Of a stretch of DNA of 64,000 nt, positions 1 to 10,347 are shown in pieces (within the stretch, counting starts at the first letter, position 1; each line of letters starts with the position of its first letter). Below the pieces are notes generated by a model. That model saw nothing but the letters and a program-made list of their open reading frames with translations, did no database searches and was not told the origin of the DNA. The position numbers were made by a program, and so were the translations under genes. Source of the stretch: Hyphomicrobiales bacterium (lineage in GTDB: Bacteria > Pseudomonadota > Alphaproteobacteria > Rhizobiales > Rhizobiaceae); contig UCMW01000003.1 in NCBI GenBank assembly GCA_900473745.1, forward strand, positions 62,339 to 126,338. The letters run 5' to 3'.

Positions 1-1
1 G

Positions 2-214
2 CTCGTCTTCGCAGGCGTCACCACCGAAGTCTGCGTACAGACCACCATGCGCGAGGCCAATGATCGCGGCTTCGAATGCCTGCTCGCGACCGATGCCACA
101 GAGAGCTATTTCCCCGAATTCAAGAAGGCGGCCATCGACATGATCACCGCGCAAGGAGCCATCGTCGGATGGGCGGCAACCGTCGATCAGATCGTGGAGG
201 CGCTCGATGTCTGA
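2..214 (+). CDS. Isochorismatase-family cysteine hydrolase, C-terminal part
   Basis: The open frame enters from the left edge and gives the last 70 residues of a protein. The motif [19 protein letters not shown] is the family signature, with the nucleophilic cysteine in TEVCVQ. The text that follows ([11 protein letters not shown], then QGAIVGW) resembles biuret amidohydrolase-type members of the family, which hydrolyse amide bonds in ureido compounds; that subgroup assignment is from memory and tentative. The N-terminal catalytic Asp and Lys lie outside the window. The stop overlaps the start of the next gene by 8 bases, so the two are probably translationally coupled and work together. Confidence 0.8.
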   Translation, partial: LVFAGVTTEVCVQTTMREANDRGFECLLATDATESYFPEFKKAAIDMITAQGAIVGWAATVDQIVEALDV

Positions 215-539
215 GGCTTTTAGTTTCCCGGATTTCCTGCGCGGCGGCTGGCAGCACCTTCAGTTCGAATATTTTCGCGAGGGAGTGGAGATCTGCCGAC
301 TCGTAACGGGCGAGCCCGAATTGGCACTGCTGCGCTATGCCCCCGGCGCCTCCGTGCCGAGGCATCTGCATGTGGGGCTCGAGACGATCCTGGTGCTGGA
401 AGGATCTCAAAGCGATGAATTCGGCCACTATCCCAAGGGATCGTTGATCGCCAACCCCGAAGGGACAACGCATTCCGTTTCGTCGGAGGAAGGCTGCCTG
501 GTGCTCATCCAGTGGACGAAGCCGGTCAAAATTCTCTAA
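207..539 (+). CDS. Small cupin-domain protein (ChrR-like cupin)
   Basis: This 110-residue protein consists of a single cupin barrel. The first cupin motif is visible as [16 protein letters not shown] (two His and one Glu as likely metal ligands), and the second is weaker around [14 protein letters not shown]. Such single-domain cupins bind a metal and either sense or convert small molecules. Its ATG lies inside the end of the upstream hydrolase gene (8-base overlap), so it probably belongs to the same catabolic step. It lacks the zinc-binding N-terminal anti-sigma domain found in the ChrR protein at 39908-40585. The exact function is not known. Confidence 0.75.
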   Translation: MSEAFSFPDFLRGGWQHLQFEYFREGVEICRLVTGEPELALLRYAPGASVPRHLHVGLETILVLEGSQSDEFGHYPKGSLIANPEGTTHSVSSEEGCLVLIQWTKPVKIL

Positions 540-569
540 AAAATGTTGCCGGCTAATGTTCCTTGGAGT

Positions 570-1307
570 TCAGTAGGAGCTCTCCAGGCTGTAACGACTG
601 CCGGGATAGAGAAGCCGCACCGAGGTCACCAACCGCTCGCCTGACCAGGTTCTTCGCCTGACCTGAAGGCAGGGTTCCGATTTCGCAATCGCCAGAAGCC
701 GGCATTCCCAGGGCTGTGGCAGCACGGCTTCGACGAACTGCTCGGCGCGCGAGATCGGCGCGATGGAGCTCAGATAGGCACTCGGCGTGATCGTGTGAAA
801 ATCGCGGTCGAGGTAGTCGGGCGCGACTTCCGCATTGACGAACCGGTCCTCCAGCTGGATCGGAAGGTCGTCTTCCTTGTGCACGATCACCGAATGGAAG
901 GCCGTTGTCCCGGCGGCAACCTCAAGCCGATCGGCGAGATCATGATCGCAGACTTCGGCCTGTTTCAGCACGAGTTCGGCCGAATGCAGCCCGCCACGCT
1001 CCGCGATCTCGTCCGCAATGCTGCGAACATCCGCCACGCTGGCGCTGCGCTTCTTCGGCGCGACAAACGAGCCGCGCCCCTGGACGCGAATGATGACGCC
1101 TTCGCTGGCAAGCTCCCGTAAGGCGCGATGAGCCGTCATCCGGCTCACCCCCAGCAGCTCCACCAGCTCGTTCTCCGAGGGGATGCGATGATTGGTCAGC
1201 CACTCGCCGCGCTCGATCCGGGCCTTGATCTCGGATTTCATCTGCTCGTAGAGCGGCGTGTCCTGCCGTTCCTCGGGGAGTGCAAATCCTGGCTGCTCGT
1301 CGGACAT
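570..1307 (-). CDS. hutC: Histidine utilisation repressor, GntR/HutC family
   Basis: The 245-residue protein has an N-terminal GntR winged helix (about residues 18-84, with IPSENELVELLGVSRMTAHR as the recognition region and GVIIRVQGRGSFVA as the wing) followed by a UTRA ligand-binding domain (about 90-240). HutC proteins repress hut genes and are released by urocanate, the first product of histidine breakdown. It is the last gene of the leftward hut cluster, 91 bases after hutD, with no recognisable promoter of its own, so it may be autoregulated as part of the operon. A palindrome suitable as its operator lies upstream of hutF (10235-10272). Confidence 0.92.
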   Translation of the reverse strand: MSDEQPGFALPEERQDTPLYEQMKSEIKARIERGEWLTNHRIPSENELVELLGVSRMTAHRALRELASEGVIIRVQGRGSFVAPKKRSASVADVRSIADEIAERGGLHSAELVLKQAEVCDHDLADRLEVAAGTTAFHSVIVHKEDDLPIQLEDRFVNAEVAPDYLDRDFHTITPSAYLSSIAPISRAEQFVEAVLPQPWECRLLAIAKSEPCLQVRRRTWSGERLVTSVRLLYPGSRYSLESSY

Positions 1308-1398
1308 GGTGGTCGACCCTGATGGTTGAGGAGCGTGTCGGCGGCAACTGCCTCTGCCGGAGCGCCTCAGCCGCTCCCTTTATCGGCAGAGGCCTTGT

Positions 1399-2016
1399 CT
1401 AGGCAACCTGTTCCGCATCTGGTGTCTCACCGGAGCAGGCAGTCACTTCGATGATGTAGAGCATGCATCCCGAACCATTGGGCTCGACCGCAAGCTCGAG
1501 CGGCCCGTCGAGGCCCACAAGTACGTCACCGAGCCCCACGTCCGATCGCAGGCTATCGATCGCGACAAAGGCTTCATCTCGGAAGACGACGGCGACGGTT
1601 TCGGCGGGGAGCGAAAGCGTCTGCGCATCAGATACGACGATCTTCGTCATGCGATGAAAGAAACACCCTCGACGGCTCATCATGTTGAGGTCCAGCGTCT
1701 CCCCACCCAGACAGTCCGCCTGAACCTCTGCATTGCCGGAAAAGGCGAAGGGAGGCGAGTCCACGAGAAGTGGCGGCTCCCGCCTCCCGTCGACCGTCAG
1801 CTGCATGCCGTCGCCCTTGAGAACGGCGATCGTCCTGTCGATCCCGGCAAAGATCGAGAACGGACCGGAGGCCCCGACGGTTGCGAGACTGATCCGCCAG
1901 TCGAACCCGCCGGATCCATCCGAAGCACGCTGGGAGATCACTTCTCGGGTGACCCCTAGCCCGTTTTTCCAGGGCATCTTCAGGTGTTTGTCAAAGCGCT
2001 GGATGCGGAGGGACAT
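1399..2016 (-). CDS. hutD: HutD family protein
   Basis: The protein resembles HutD, a small cupin-like accessory protein of hut operons (about 190-200 residues is usual; 205 here). The family hallmark MPWKNGLGVTREV is near the N-terminus. HutD is thought to limit induction of the hut genes, possibly by binding urocanate or formylglutamate; this is known from Pseudomonas and inferred here. A TTG start at 2037 overlapping the hutU stop is possible and adds seven residues (MRETDAP), but the ATG at 2016 preceded by AGGGAGA is preferred and matches the usual family start. Confidence 0.88.
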   Translation of the reverse strand: MSLRIQRFDKHLKMPWKNGLGVTREVISQRASDGSGGFDWRISLATVGASGPFSIFAGIDRTIAVLKGDGMQLTVDGRREPPLLVDSPPFAFSGNAEVQADCLGGETLDLNMMSRRGCFFHRMTKIVVSDAQTLSLPAETVAVVFRDEAFVAIDSLRSDVGLGDVLVGLDGPLELAVEPNGSGCMLYIIEVTACSGETPDAEQVA

Positions 2017-2033
2017 AGGGGCGTCCGTCTCCC

Positions 2034-3707
<1,674 letters not shown>

Positions 3708-3719
3708 GGTCCTCGCTCC

Positions 3720-4520
3720 TCAGCGTTTCAAATCGAGCGCGATGGCTTCGATGGATGTCAGAATGTCCTTGAGATGGCGTCGCAGAACCTCTGCCTTCCC
3801 TGCGTCATAGGCGAAGGGTGGTGCTTCGGTGGCCAGGTGTGTGCCCTGTGCCAGTTCCATCTGGATGGCGTGCACGCCGGTGTCCGGCCGTCCGTAATGC
3901 CGTGTCGTCCAGCCGCCCTTGAAGCGACCGTTGACCACAGACATGTATCCCTCGGCCCGACCGGCGATCTCGGCGGCGGCTTTCTCGATCCTGGCATCGC
4001 AGGTGCGGCCCATGTCCGTGCCGATGTTGAAGTCCGGCAGGGGCCCTTCGAACAGGAAGGGGATCAGCGAGCGGATCGAGTGGCAGTCATAGACCACTGC
4101 CACGCCATGCATCGCCTTCACGCGCTCGATCTCGGCACTGAGCGCCGCATGATAAGGCGCGTGGAAGCCTGCCAGCCGATCGGCAATGTCGTCCTCGGTA
4201 GGCTCCTCGCCGTTTTTCCAGATGGCGACGCCGTCGAAATCCGTCTCCGGCACGAGACCGGTGGTGTTCTGCCCGGGATACAGGCTCACCCCATCAGGAT
4301 CGCGGTTCGCATCGATCACGTAGCGATGGAAGGTCGCCCGGACCGTCGTCGCATCCGGCAATAATCCGGCATAGAGCTCATGGATATGCCAGTCGGTATC
4401 GGCCAACAGTTTGCCGTTGTCATTGAGGCGATCCCAGATCGCAGGCGGGACATCCGTCCCCGTATGCGGAAAGGCGAGGATGACAGGAGAGATGCCCTGT
4501 TCGACTTCGAAGACGGCCAT
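3720..4520 (-). CDS. hutG: N-formylglutamate deformylase (N-formylglutamate amidohydrolase)
   Basis: The 266-residue protein begins MAVFEVEQG and carries PHTGTDVP near the N-terminus and the YDCHSIRS segment in the middle, both typical of the formylglutamate amidohydrolase family, whose His/Asp/Glu residues bind zinc. It releases formate and glutamate from N-formylglutamate, the last step of the five-step histidine route. The longer open frame to 4664 was not used, because the ATG at 4520 follows a strong GGAGGGG site and starts one base after the hutH stop (TGAAATG), so the two genes are coupled. Confidence 0.95.
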   Translation of the reverse strand: MAVFEVEQGISPVILAFPHTGTDVPPAIWDRLNDNGKLLADTDWHIHELYAGLLPDATTVRATFHRYVIDANRDPDGVSLYPGQNTTGLVPETDFDGVAIWKNGEEPTEDDIADRLAGFHAPYHAALSAEIERVKAMHGVAVVYDCHSIRSLIPFLFEGPLPDFNIGTDMGRTCDARIEKAAAEIAGRAEGYMSVVNGRFKGGWTTRHYGRPDTGVHAIQMELAQGTHLATEAPPFAYDAGKAEVLRRHLKDILTSIEAIALDLKR

Positions 4521-4521
4521 T

Positions 4522-6057
4522 TCACCCCTCCAGACCTGGTAACAGCCCGGTGGACACGGCCGAAACAAGCGTCCCGTCCGCCACGAGCCGACTGGCAGCC
4601 TCGAGATCGGGCGCCATGTAGCGGTCCTCCTCCAGGGTGGCGACATGGGCACGCAGGGTGGCAATCACGCGTTGTAGTTCCGGGCTCGTCGTCAGGGGCG
4701 CGCGGAATTCGACGCCCTGGGCGGCGGTCAGCGCCTCGATGCCGATGATCGAGAAGAGGTTGTCTGTCATCTGAAGCAGGCGCCGTGCCCCATGGCATGC
4801 CATGGAAACATGGTCTTCCTGATTGGCCGAGGTCGGGGTCGAATCGACCGAGGCCGGATGCGCCATCTGCTTGTTTTCGCTCATCAGCGCAGCCGAGGTG
4901 ACCTCCGCGATCATCAGACCGGAATTCAGTCCCGGCTTCTTGGCAAGAAAGGCCGGCAGTCCATAGGAAAGTGCCGGATCGACCAGCAAAGCGATGCGGC
5001 GTTGCGCGATCGCGCCGATTTCGCAGACGGCGATGGCGATCTGGTCGGCGGCGAAGGCCACCGGCTCGGCATGGAAGTTGCCGCCCGAGACGACGCTCAT
5101 GTCGGAAAGAACGAGCGGATTGTCGGTGACGGCATTCGCTTCGATTTCGAGTGTCCGACCCGTCATGCGCAGGAGATCGAGGCAGGCGCCATCGACCTGT
5201 GGCTGGCAGCGGATGCAATACGGATCCTGTACCCGCTCGTCGCCTTCCAGATGGCTTTCCCGGATGACGGAGCCGGCCAGCAGACCACGCAAGGCGGCCG
5301 CCGTATCGATCTGCCCCTTGTGGCCGCGCAGTGTGTGGATGTCAGCCGTGAACGGCGCCGACGAGCCCATGGCAGCATCTGTCGAGAGCGCGCCGGTGAT
5401 CAGTGCCGCCTGTGCGGCGCGATGGGCGCGGAACAGGCCGGCCAGCGCCAGCGCCGTCGAGGCCTGCGTGCCGTTGATCAGCGCCAGACCTTCCTTGGCC
5501 GCCAGCACGACGGGCGTGAGCCCCGCACGCTTCAGAGCTTCGGCGCCGGAAAGCCGTTCGCCCCGATAGAAGGCCTCCGCCTCGCCCATCATCACTGCCG
5601 CCATATGGGCGAGCGGCGCCAGATCACCGGACGCGCCGACGGAGCCCTTTTCGGGAATAAGCGGGGTGACGTCCTTGTCCAGCATGCCCTCGATGAGACG
5701 CACCAGGTCCAGGCGGACACCGGAGGCGCCGCGACCGAGCGAGATCAGCTTCAGCGCCATGATCAGGCGCACGATCTTGTCTGCAAGAGGCTGGCCCACG
5801 CCGCAGCAATGCGAGAGAATCAGATTGCGCTGCAGCGTTTCCGTATCGGCCGCATCGATCTTGATCGAGGCGAGTTTGCCGAAGCCGGTATTGATGCCGT
5901 AGACCGGCTCGTTGCCGGCAGCGATTTCCGCAATGCGCGCGGCCGCCTTCTCGATGCCGGCATCGAAGCTGCGGTCGAGCACGGCACTTTCGCCGCTCCA
6001 GTAGATCTCGGCTAGTTCGGCGAGAGAGACGCGGCCGGGGTGAAGCGTAGTGGTCAC
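4522..6057 (-). CDS. hutH: Histidine ammonia-lyase (MIO enzyme)
   Basis: The 511-residue enzyme removes ammonia from histidine to give urocanate. The Ala-Ser-Gly triplet that cyclises to the MIO electrophile is intact in [15 protein letters not shown] and falls at residues 142-144 when the GTG start at 6057 is used. The catalytic Tyr53 (VYGINTGFG), His83 (SHCCGVG), the Asn in LALINGTQA, the Tyr in VQDPYCIRC and the Glu in ANQEDHVSM are all present. The start codon shares one base with the hutI stop (TAGTG), giving tight translational coupling. Compare the divergent paralogue at 7271-8791. Confidence 0.97.
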   Translation of the reverse strand: MTTTLHPGRVSLAELAEIYWSGESAVLDRSFDAGIEKAAARIAEIAAGNEPVYGINTGFGKLASIKIDAADTETLQRNLILSHCCGVGQPLADKIVRLIMALKLISLGRGASGVRLDLVRLIEGMLDKDVTPLIPEKGSVGASGDLAPLAHMAAVMMGEAEAFYRGERLSGAEALKRAGLTPVVLAAKEGLALINGTQASTALALAGLFRAHRAAQAALITGALSTDAAMGSSAPFTADIHTLRGHKGQIDTAAALRGLLAGSVIRESHLEGDERVQDPYCIRCQPQVDGACLDLLRMTGRTLEIEANAVTDNPLVLSDMSVVSGGNFHAEPVAFAADQIAIAVCEIGAIAQRRIALLVDPALSYGLPAFLAKKPGLNSGLMIAEVTSAALMSENKQMAHPASVDSTPTSANQEDHVSMACHGARRLLQMTDNLFSIIGIEALTAAQGVEFRAPLTTSPELQRVIATLRAHVATLEEDRYMAPDLEAASRLVADGTLVSAVSTGLLPGLEG

Positions 6058-7274
6058 TACAGAATTCCTTTGGTGATGTGGCCGTTCCAGATGCGCTGAT
6101 GCAGCGGGTTGAATCCGATGCGATAGACGAGCTCCGCCGGGCTCTCGACCGACCAGATGGCAAGATCGGCCTGCTTTCCGACCTCGATGGTCCCGGCCGT
6201 ATCGAGACGCCCGAGGGCGCGGGCGGCATTGCGGGTGATGCCGAGAAGGCATTCCTCGACCGTCATGTGAAACAGCGTGGCGGCCATGTTCATGGTCAGC
6301 AGCAGCGAGGTGAGCGGCGAGGTGCCCGGATTGCAGTCGGTGGCAAGCGCCATGGCAGTCCCGTGTTTGCGGAAAATCTCGACCGGCGGCTTTTTCGTTT
6401 CGCGGATGAAATAGTAGGCGCCGGGCAGCAACACCGCCACGGTCCCGGCCTTGGTCATCGCAGCGGCACCGCCCTCATCGGTGTATTCGAGATGATCGGC
6501 CGACAGTCCCTCATATTCGGCCGCTAGGGCTGCCCCATGCAGGTTCGACAGTTGATCGGCATGCAGCTTGACCGGCAGTCCGAGAGACCTTGCCGCATCA
6601 AAGACAATCCGCATCTCATCGGGCGAAAAGGCGATGCCTTCGCAAAAGCCATCCACCGCGTCGACCAGTCCCTCCGCATGGGCCGCCTGCAAACCCGGCA
6701 GCACGACCTCCTCGATGAAAGTGCGATTGCGGCCTTTATAGTCGGCGGGGGTCGCATGGGCGCCGAGATAGGTCGTGGTGATGGAAACCTGACGCTGCTC
6801 GGCCAGCTGCCGTGCGGCACGCATCATTTTGAGCTCGTCATCGACGCTCAGCCCATAGCCGGATTTTACCTCGACCGTGGTCACGCCCTCGGCGATCAGC
6901 GCGTCAAGCCGGGGCAAAGTTTGTGTAACAAGATCCGCCTCGCTTGCCTCGCGAACCTGGCATACCGACGAGACGATACCCCCGCCGGCACGTGCGATCT
7001 CCTCGTATGACGCGCCCGCGAGGCGCATCTCGAATTCTTTGGCCCGATTGCCGGCATGAACCAGATGGGTATGGCAATCGATGAGGCCCGGCGTCACCCA
7101 GCGACCCTCGCAGTCGTTCACCTCAGCTCCGCCGGGGATCGCGACCTCGCTCGCCGCATCGACGGCGACGATCCGCCCACCCTCGATCACCACCCTGCCA
7201 TTCTCGATCATACCGAGCCCAGGCCGGTCAGGCGCCATGGTTGCCAGCCGCGCATTGGTCAGAACCGTTGTCAT
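6057..7274 (-). CDS. hutI: Imidazolonepropionase
   Basis: This 405-residue amidohydrolase opens the imidazolone ring to give N-formimino-L-glutamate, step three of the pathway. The metal-binding HxH is at residues 68-70 ([13 protein letters not shown]), further metal and substrate residues are in KSGYGL, KLHADQ and DCNPGTSP, and the C-terminal beta domain holds the usual amidohydrolase end ([11 protein letters not shown]). The start codon overlaps the stop of the upstream HutH-like gene by four bases (ATGA). Confidence 0.97.
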   Translation of the reverse strand: MTTVLTNARLATMAPDRPGLGMIENGRVVIEGGRIVAVDAASEVAIPGGAEVNDCEGRWVTPGLIDCHTHLVHAGNRAKEFEMRLAGASYEEIARAGGGIVSSVCQVREASEADLVTQTLPRLDALIAEGVTTVEVKSGYGLSVDDELKMMRAARQLAEQRQVSITTTYLGAHATPADYKGRNRTFIEEVVLPGLQAAHAEGLVDAVDGFCEGIAFSPDEMRIVFDAARSLGLPVKLHADQLSNLHGAALAAEYEGLSADHLEYTDEGGAAAMTKAGTVAVLLPGAYYFIRETKKPPVEIFRKHGTAMALATDCNPGTSPLTSLLLTMNMAATLFHMTVEECLLGITRNAARALGRLDTAGTIEVGKQADLAIWSVESPAELVYRIGFNPLHQRIWNGHITKGIL

Positions 7275-8791
7275 GTGCCCTCGCTTTCAGACCAGGCAGC
7301 CGTCGTCTTCAGCATCCGCTCAACGTTTCGGATCTCGACATTGAGAGGCCGATCATCTCGGTAGAAAGCGGTTTCGTTCCGTACACCCCGGTAGAGCGCT
7401 TCCGTCATCTCTGCCTTTCCAGCAGACGACGTCTGCAGATCATAGGCTTGTGCTGCTGCCGCCAGTTCGATCGAAAGCACCGTCTCGAGGTTGGCGAGGA
7501 TTGCCAGTACCTTCGCCGCAGCCGGTGTCGCATGGGTCAAGATATCCTCTTGCAGTGCCGAGGTGATCCCACCGTCAAGGCTCGCCGGCATGGCAAGGCG
7601 ACGGTTTTCTGCGACGAGCGCCGCTGCCGTGTACTGGATGATCATGAAACCGGATTCGACGCCGCTGCCGGAGGCGAGAAAAGCGGGAAGGCCACTCACC
7701 AGCGGGTTCACGAGACGGTCGATGCGACGCTCGGAAATGGCGGCGAGTTCGGCGGCAGCCGTGGCGAGACTGTCCATGGCAAGCCCGAGCGCCGCACCCA
7801 CAGCATGCGCCTGCGAATGCACTTCGGGCGCTTCGGCTGAGCCGCCGACCGCTGGGTTGTCCGTGACGCTTGCGAGCTCGCGATCGACGACAGCGCGCGC
7901 TTGCACAAGGGCATCACGTACAGCCCCATGCACATGCGGCACGGCCCGAAGGCTGAGAGGATCCTGGGTCCGTTTGCCCGCGGCTTCCGCAAGAAGCGCA
8001 CTCCCGGCCAGCAGCCTTCGCAAATTGTGCCCCACCTGCTGCAAACCTTCGGACTTGCGCAAGGCCAATGGCATCTCCGCAAAGGGATCGCTTTGTGCGC
8101 CGAGATTTTCGTAAGTCATCGCCGCCGCCGCATCGGCCCAGTCGGCCAGTTTTGTGAGCCGCGTAACCGCCAGAGCCGCAAGCCCCGTCGCGCAGGGTGT
8201 TCCGTTGACAAGGCTGAGGCCTTCCTTGGCTTGCAGAACGAGCGGCTTCAGCCCGAGCGCCTGCAAGGCCTCCCCTCCGGACATGACCTTGTCGCCGTGG
8301 CGACATTCGCCGGCGCCGATCAGGACGAGGCCGATGGCGGCCGCATGTGTCAGGTAACCCACGGAGCCTCTTGAGGGAATCAAGGGCAGCATGTCGTTAT
8401 TCAGCAGGGCAAGGAGTGTATCGACGATCTCCAGCCGCACGCCCGAATATCCATGGGCGAAGTTATTGATCTGGGCCGCCATGACGGCGCGGGTCTCGAC
8501 CCTGCCGAGCGGATCGCCCACGCCACAAGCATGGCTGAACAGCAGATTGCGCGACAGGGTCGACTGGTCCTCGCGTCCGATGATGACGTCGCACAAGGCG
8601 CCGACGCCGGTATTGATCCCGTAGCCGCGGATCCCCTGGTCGACCAATGCATTGACGATCGACCGTGCTTTTTCGATGCGGCGGCGGGCGGCCTCGCCCA
8701 GCACCAGGTGCGCGCCGCCGGCAATGGCGGCGATGTCGCCGGAGGTAAGCGCCGTATCAAGACTGATCGTCTGAGGCATCAGGGTTTCCAT
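7271..8791 (-). CDS. HutH-like aromatic ammonia-lyase paralogue lacking the MIO triplet
   Basis: About 506 residues, full length for the histidine ammonia-lyase fold and clearly homologous ([30 protein letters not shown]). However, the Ala-Ser-Gly that must form the MIO cofactor is replaced by Tyr-Leu-Thr ([10 protein letters not shown], nucleotides 8348-8356), the following DLAPLAH is also gone, and the conserved active-site Tyr of QDPYS is Leu (TQDPLSLRA). The frame around this site is intact. A standard MIO elimination is therefore not expected. Position inside the hut operon, overlapping hutI by 4 bases, argues that the gene is expressed and useful, perhaps as a partner of HutH, a urocanate binder, or an enzyme with another chemistry. 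Start is uncertain: GTG 8809, ATG 8791 or ATG 8779. Confidence 0.9.
   Translation of the reverse strand: METLMPQTISLDTALTSGDIAAIAGGAHLVLGEAARRRIEKARSIVNALVDQGIRGYGINTGVGALCDVIIGREDQSTLSRNLLFSHACGVGDPLGRVETRAVMAAQINNFAHGYSGVRLEIVDTLLALLNNDMLPLIPSRGSVGYLTHAAAIGLVLIGAGECRHGDKVMSGGEALQALGLKPLVLQAKEGLSLVNGTPCATGLAALAVTRLTKLADWADAAAAMTYENLGAQSDPFAEMPLALRKSEGLQQVGHNLRRLLAGSALLAEAAGKRTQDPLSLRAVPHVHGAVRDALVQARAVVDRELASVTDNPAVGGSAEAPEVHSQAHAVGAALGLAMDSLATAAAELAAISERRIDRLVNPLVSGLPAFLASGSGVESGFMIIQYTAAALVAENRRLAMPASLDGGITSALQEDILTHATPAAAKVLAILANLETVLSIELAAAAQAYDLQTSSAGKAEMTEALYRGVRNETAFYRDDRPLNVEIRNVERMLKTTAAWSESEGT
8348..8356 (-). other. Tyr-Leu-Thr codons in place of the MIO Ala-Ser-Gly
   Basis: On the minus strand these nine bases read TAC-CTG-ACA, between GGCTCCGTGGGT (Gly-Ser-Val-Gly) and CATGCGGCC (His-Ala-Ala). 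The flanking GSVG is the same as in the true HutH at 4522-6057, so the alignment is anchored and no frameshift is needed to explain the change. Confidence 0.9.
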
Positions 8792-8856
8792 CTTTGCAAC
8801 ACACACCAATGGTCTTCACTACAATTCTGCATCAGGAAAATAAGTAGTCGGCTAAA

Positions 8857-10230
8857 TCAACTGGCCAGTTTTCTGAGCGCCCGTTCGAAGTTTCGGTCGA
8901 TATCCTCTTCAAGGCGGTGACGTCCTTGCTCCACCACGAATTGTCCTCGCACCATGACGTCGCGAACCGCCTCGTTGCCGAGCGCGAAGATCCAGCGGTC
9001 GAGAATCTGATCGTCCGTGGCCGCGGCAATGAAGGGGTTTGTGCCGTCGAGCACGACGAGATCCGCCCGGGCGCCCACGCGGATGCCGCTCATGCCAAGC
9101 CCTGCTGCCTGTGCGCCGCCAGCAAGGCTTGCATCAACAAGAGTCCGCCCGACCGAGGCGCCTGGACCGGACACGACCCGGTTCCGGCGCCTGTCACGCA
9201 GGCGTTGGCCGTATTCAAGCAGCCGCAATTCTTCGGCCACCGAGGTCGCGACATGGCTGTCCGTGCCGATACCAAGCCGCCCGCCATAATCGACAAAATC
9301 CGTAGCGGGAAAGATGCCGTCGCCGAGATTGGCCTCGGTCGCAGGGCATAGGCCAGCCACGGCACCCGATCTTGCGAGGCGGGCCGTTTCCTCTGTAGTC
9401 ATGTGTGTCGCATGGATGGCGCACCAGCGATCATCGACAGGGAATTCGTCGAGCAGGTAGCTCACCGGCCGGCGTCCGCTCCAGGCGAGGCAGTCTTCGA
9501 CTTCGCGTTCCTGCTCGGCCACGTGGATATGGATGGGGCCGGCGGCGCGCTCTGCCGAAAGCACTGCGCTCATCTCGTCCGGCGTGGCGGCCCGCAGCGA
9601 ATGAATGGCGAGACCCAGGCGGACATCGGCAGCCCTGCATTCGGGCTCCAGTCGATCAAGCAGAGCGAGGAAACTGTCGACGCCATGAATGAAAGGTTGC
9701 TGTCCTGCGTTCGGGTCGAGCCCTCCGAAGCCGGCATGAGCGTAGAAGACGGGGAGATGGGTCAGGCCGATACCTGCTGTCTGCGCTGCACGCAGGATGC
9801 GAGCCGACATCTCGAAGCCATCGGACCGGCCGACTTCGGCCAGAGCATGATGGAAATAGTGGAACTCGACGACATGTCCGAAGCCACCCTTTAGAAGTTC
9901 ACTATACAACTTTGTCGTCACCACCTCGACATCGTCGGGCGACATGCGACTGACCAGCCGGTACATCGTCTCGCGCCAGGTCCAGAAGCTGTCATCGGTC
10001 GAGCCTGCCTGTTCGGCAAGTCCTGCCATTGCCCGTTGAAAAGCATGAGAATGCAGGTTTTGCAGCGCCGGAACGGCCGGTCCCGACAACCGCGTCGAGG
10101 TTGAATCGCAGGTGCTATCTGGCTGAATGGAGACGATGGTTGCGCCACTATCGATTCCGATTGTGACATCGGAGGCCCAGCCTTCCGCCAGGAGAACGCG
10201 TTCACAAAACAGCGTCTGACCAACGTTCAT
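8857..10230 (-). CDS. hutF: Formimidoylglutamate deiminase
   Basis: The 457-residue amidohydrolase hydrolyses N-formimino-glutamate to N-formylglutamate and ammonia. Metal ligands are seen at His60 and His62 (NLHSHAFQRAMAGL), in HVAEQEREVEDC and in GIGTDSHVATS. Its presence with HutG shows the five-step route rather than the HutE-type direct formiminoglutamase. It is the first gene of the hut operon; the ATG follows AGGA, which lies inside one arm of the palindrome at 10235-10272, so both transcription and translation of this gene could be controlled there. Confidence 0.95.
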   Translation of the reverse strand: MNVGQTLFCERVLLAEGWASDVTIGIDSGATIVSIQPDSTCDSTSTRLSGPAVPALQNLHSHAFQRAMAGLAEQAGSTDDSFWTWRETMYRLVSRMSPDDVEVVTTKLYSELLKGGFGHVVEFHYFHHALAEVGRSDGFEMSARILRAAQTAGIGLTHLPVFYAHAGFGGLDPNAGQQPFIHGVDSFLALLDRLEPECRAADVRLGLAIHSLRAATPDEMSAVLSAERAAGPIHIHVAEQEREVEDCLAWSGRRPVSYLLDEFPVDDRWCAIHATHMTTEETARLARSGAVAGLCPATEANLGDGIFPATDFVDYGGRLGIGTDSHVATSVAEELRLLEYGQRLRDRRRNRVVSGPGASVGRTLVDASLAGGAQAAGLGMSGIRVGARADLVVLDGTNPFIAAATDDQILDRWIFALGNEAVRDVMVRGQFVVEQGRHRLEEDIDRNFERALRKLAS

Positions 10231-10234
10231 CGTG

Positions 10235-10272
10235 AAATCCTGTCAAGTTGTATAGGCAACATGACAGGATTT
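10235..10272 (-). promoter_or_regulatory. 38-bp palindrome before hutF, likely HutC operator
   Basis: Perfect 11-bp arms (AAATCCTGTCA and TGACAGGATTT) flank a 16-base centre that itself contains GTTG...CAAC around TATAGG. Read on the coding strand the core is GTTGCCTATACAAC, which is close to the TTGTATA/TATACAA half-sites known for HutC repressors. The TATACA could also be the -10 box of the hutF promoter. The AGGA ribosome site of hutF lies in the arm nearest the gene. An RNA hairpin masking that site is an alternative reading if transcription starts further upstream. Confidence 0.6.
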
Positions 10273-10347
10273 AAGTCTCAGCGCAAGCGGTGCCGTCGTG
10301 AGAAAATGCGAACGCAACGCAGGAGGCAGATCCCGGGCAGAGGCGGA

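Noticed and set aside
8340-8380. Frameshift as an explanation for the lost MIO motif
   Set aside because: The frame is continuous, flanking GSVG and downstream motifs are in register, and no single-base change restores Ala-Ser-Gly.
9902-9911. Internal promoter or certain HutC site in hutF
   Set aside because: A ten-base match can be chance and fits normal codons; kept only as a low-interest finding, not as a feature.
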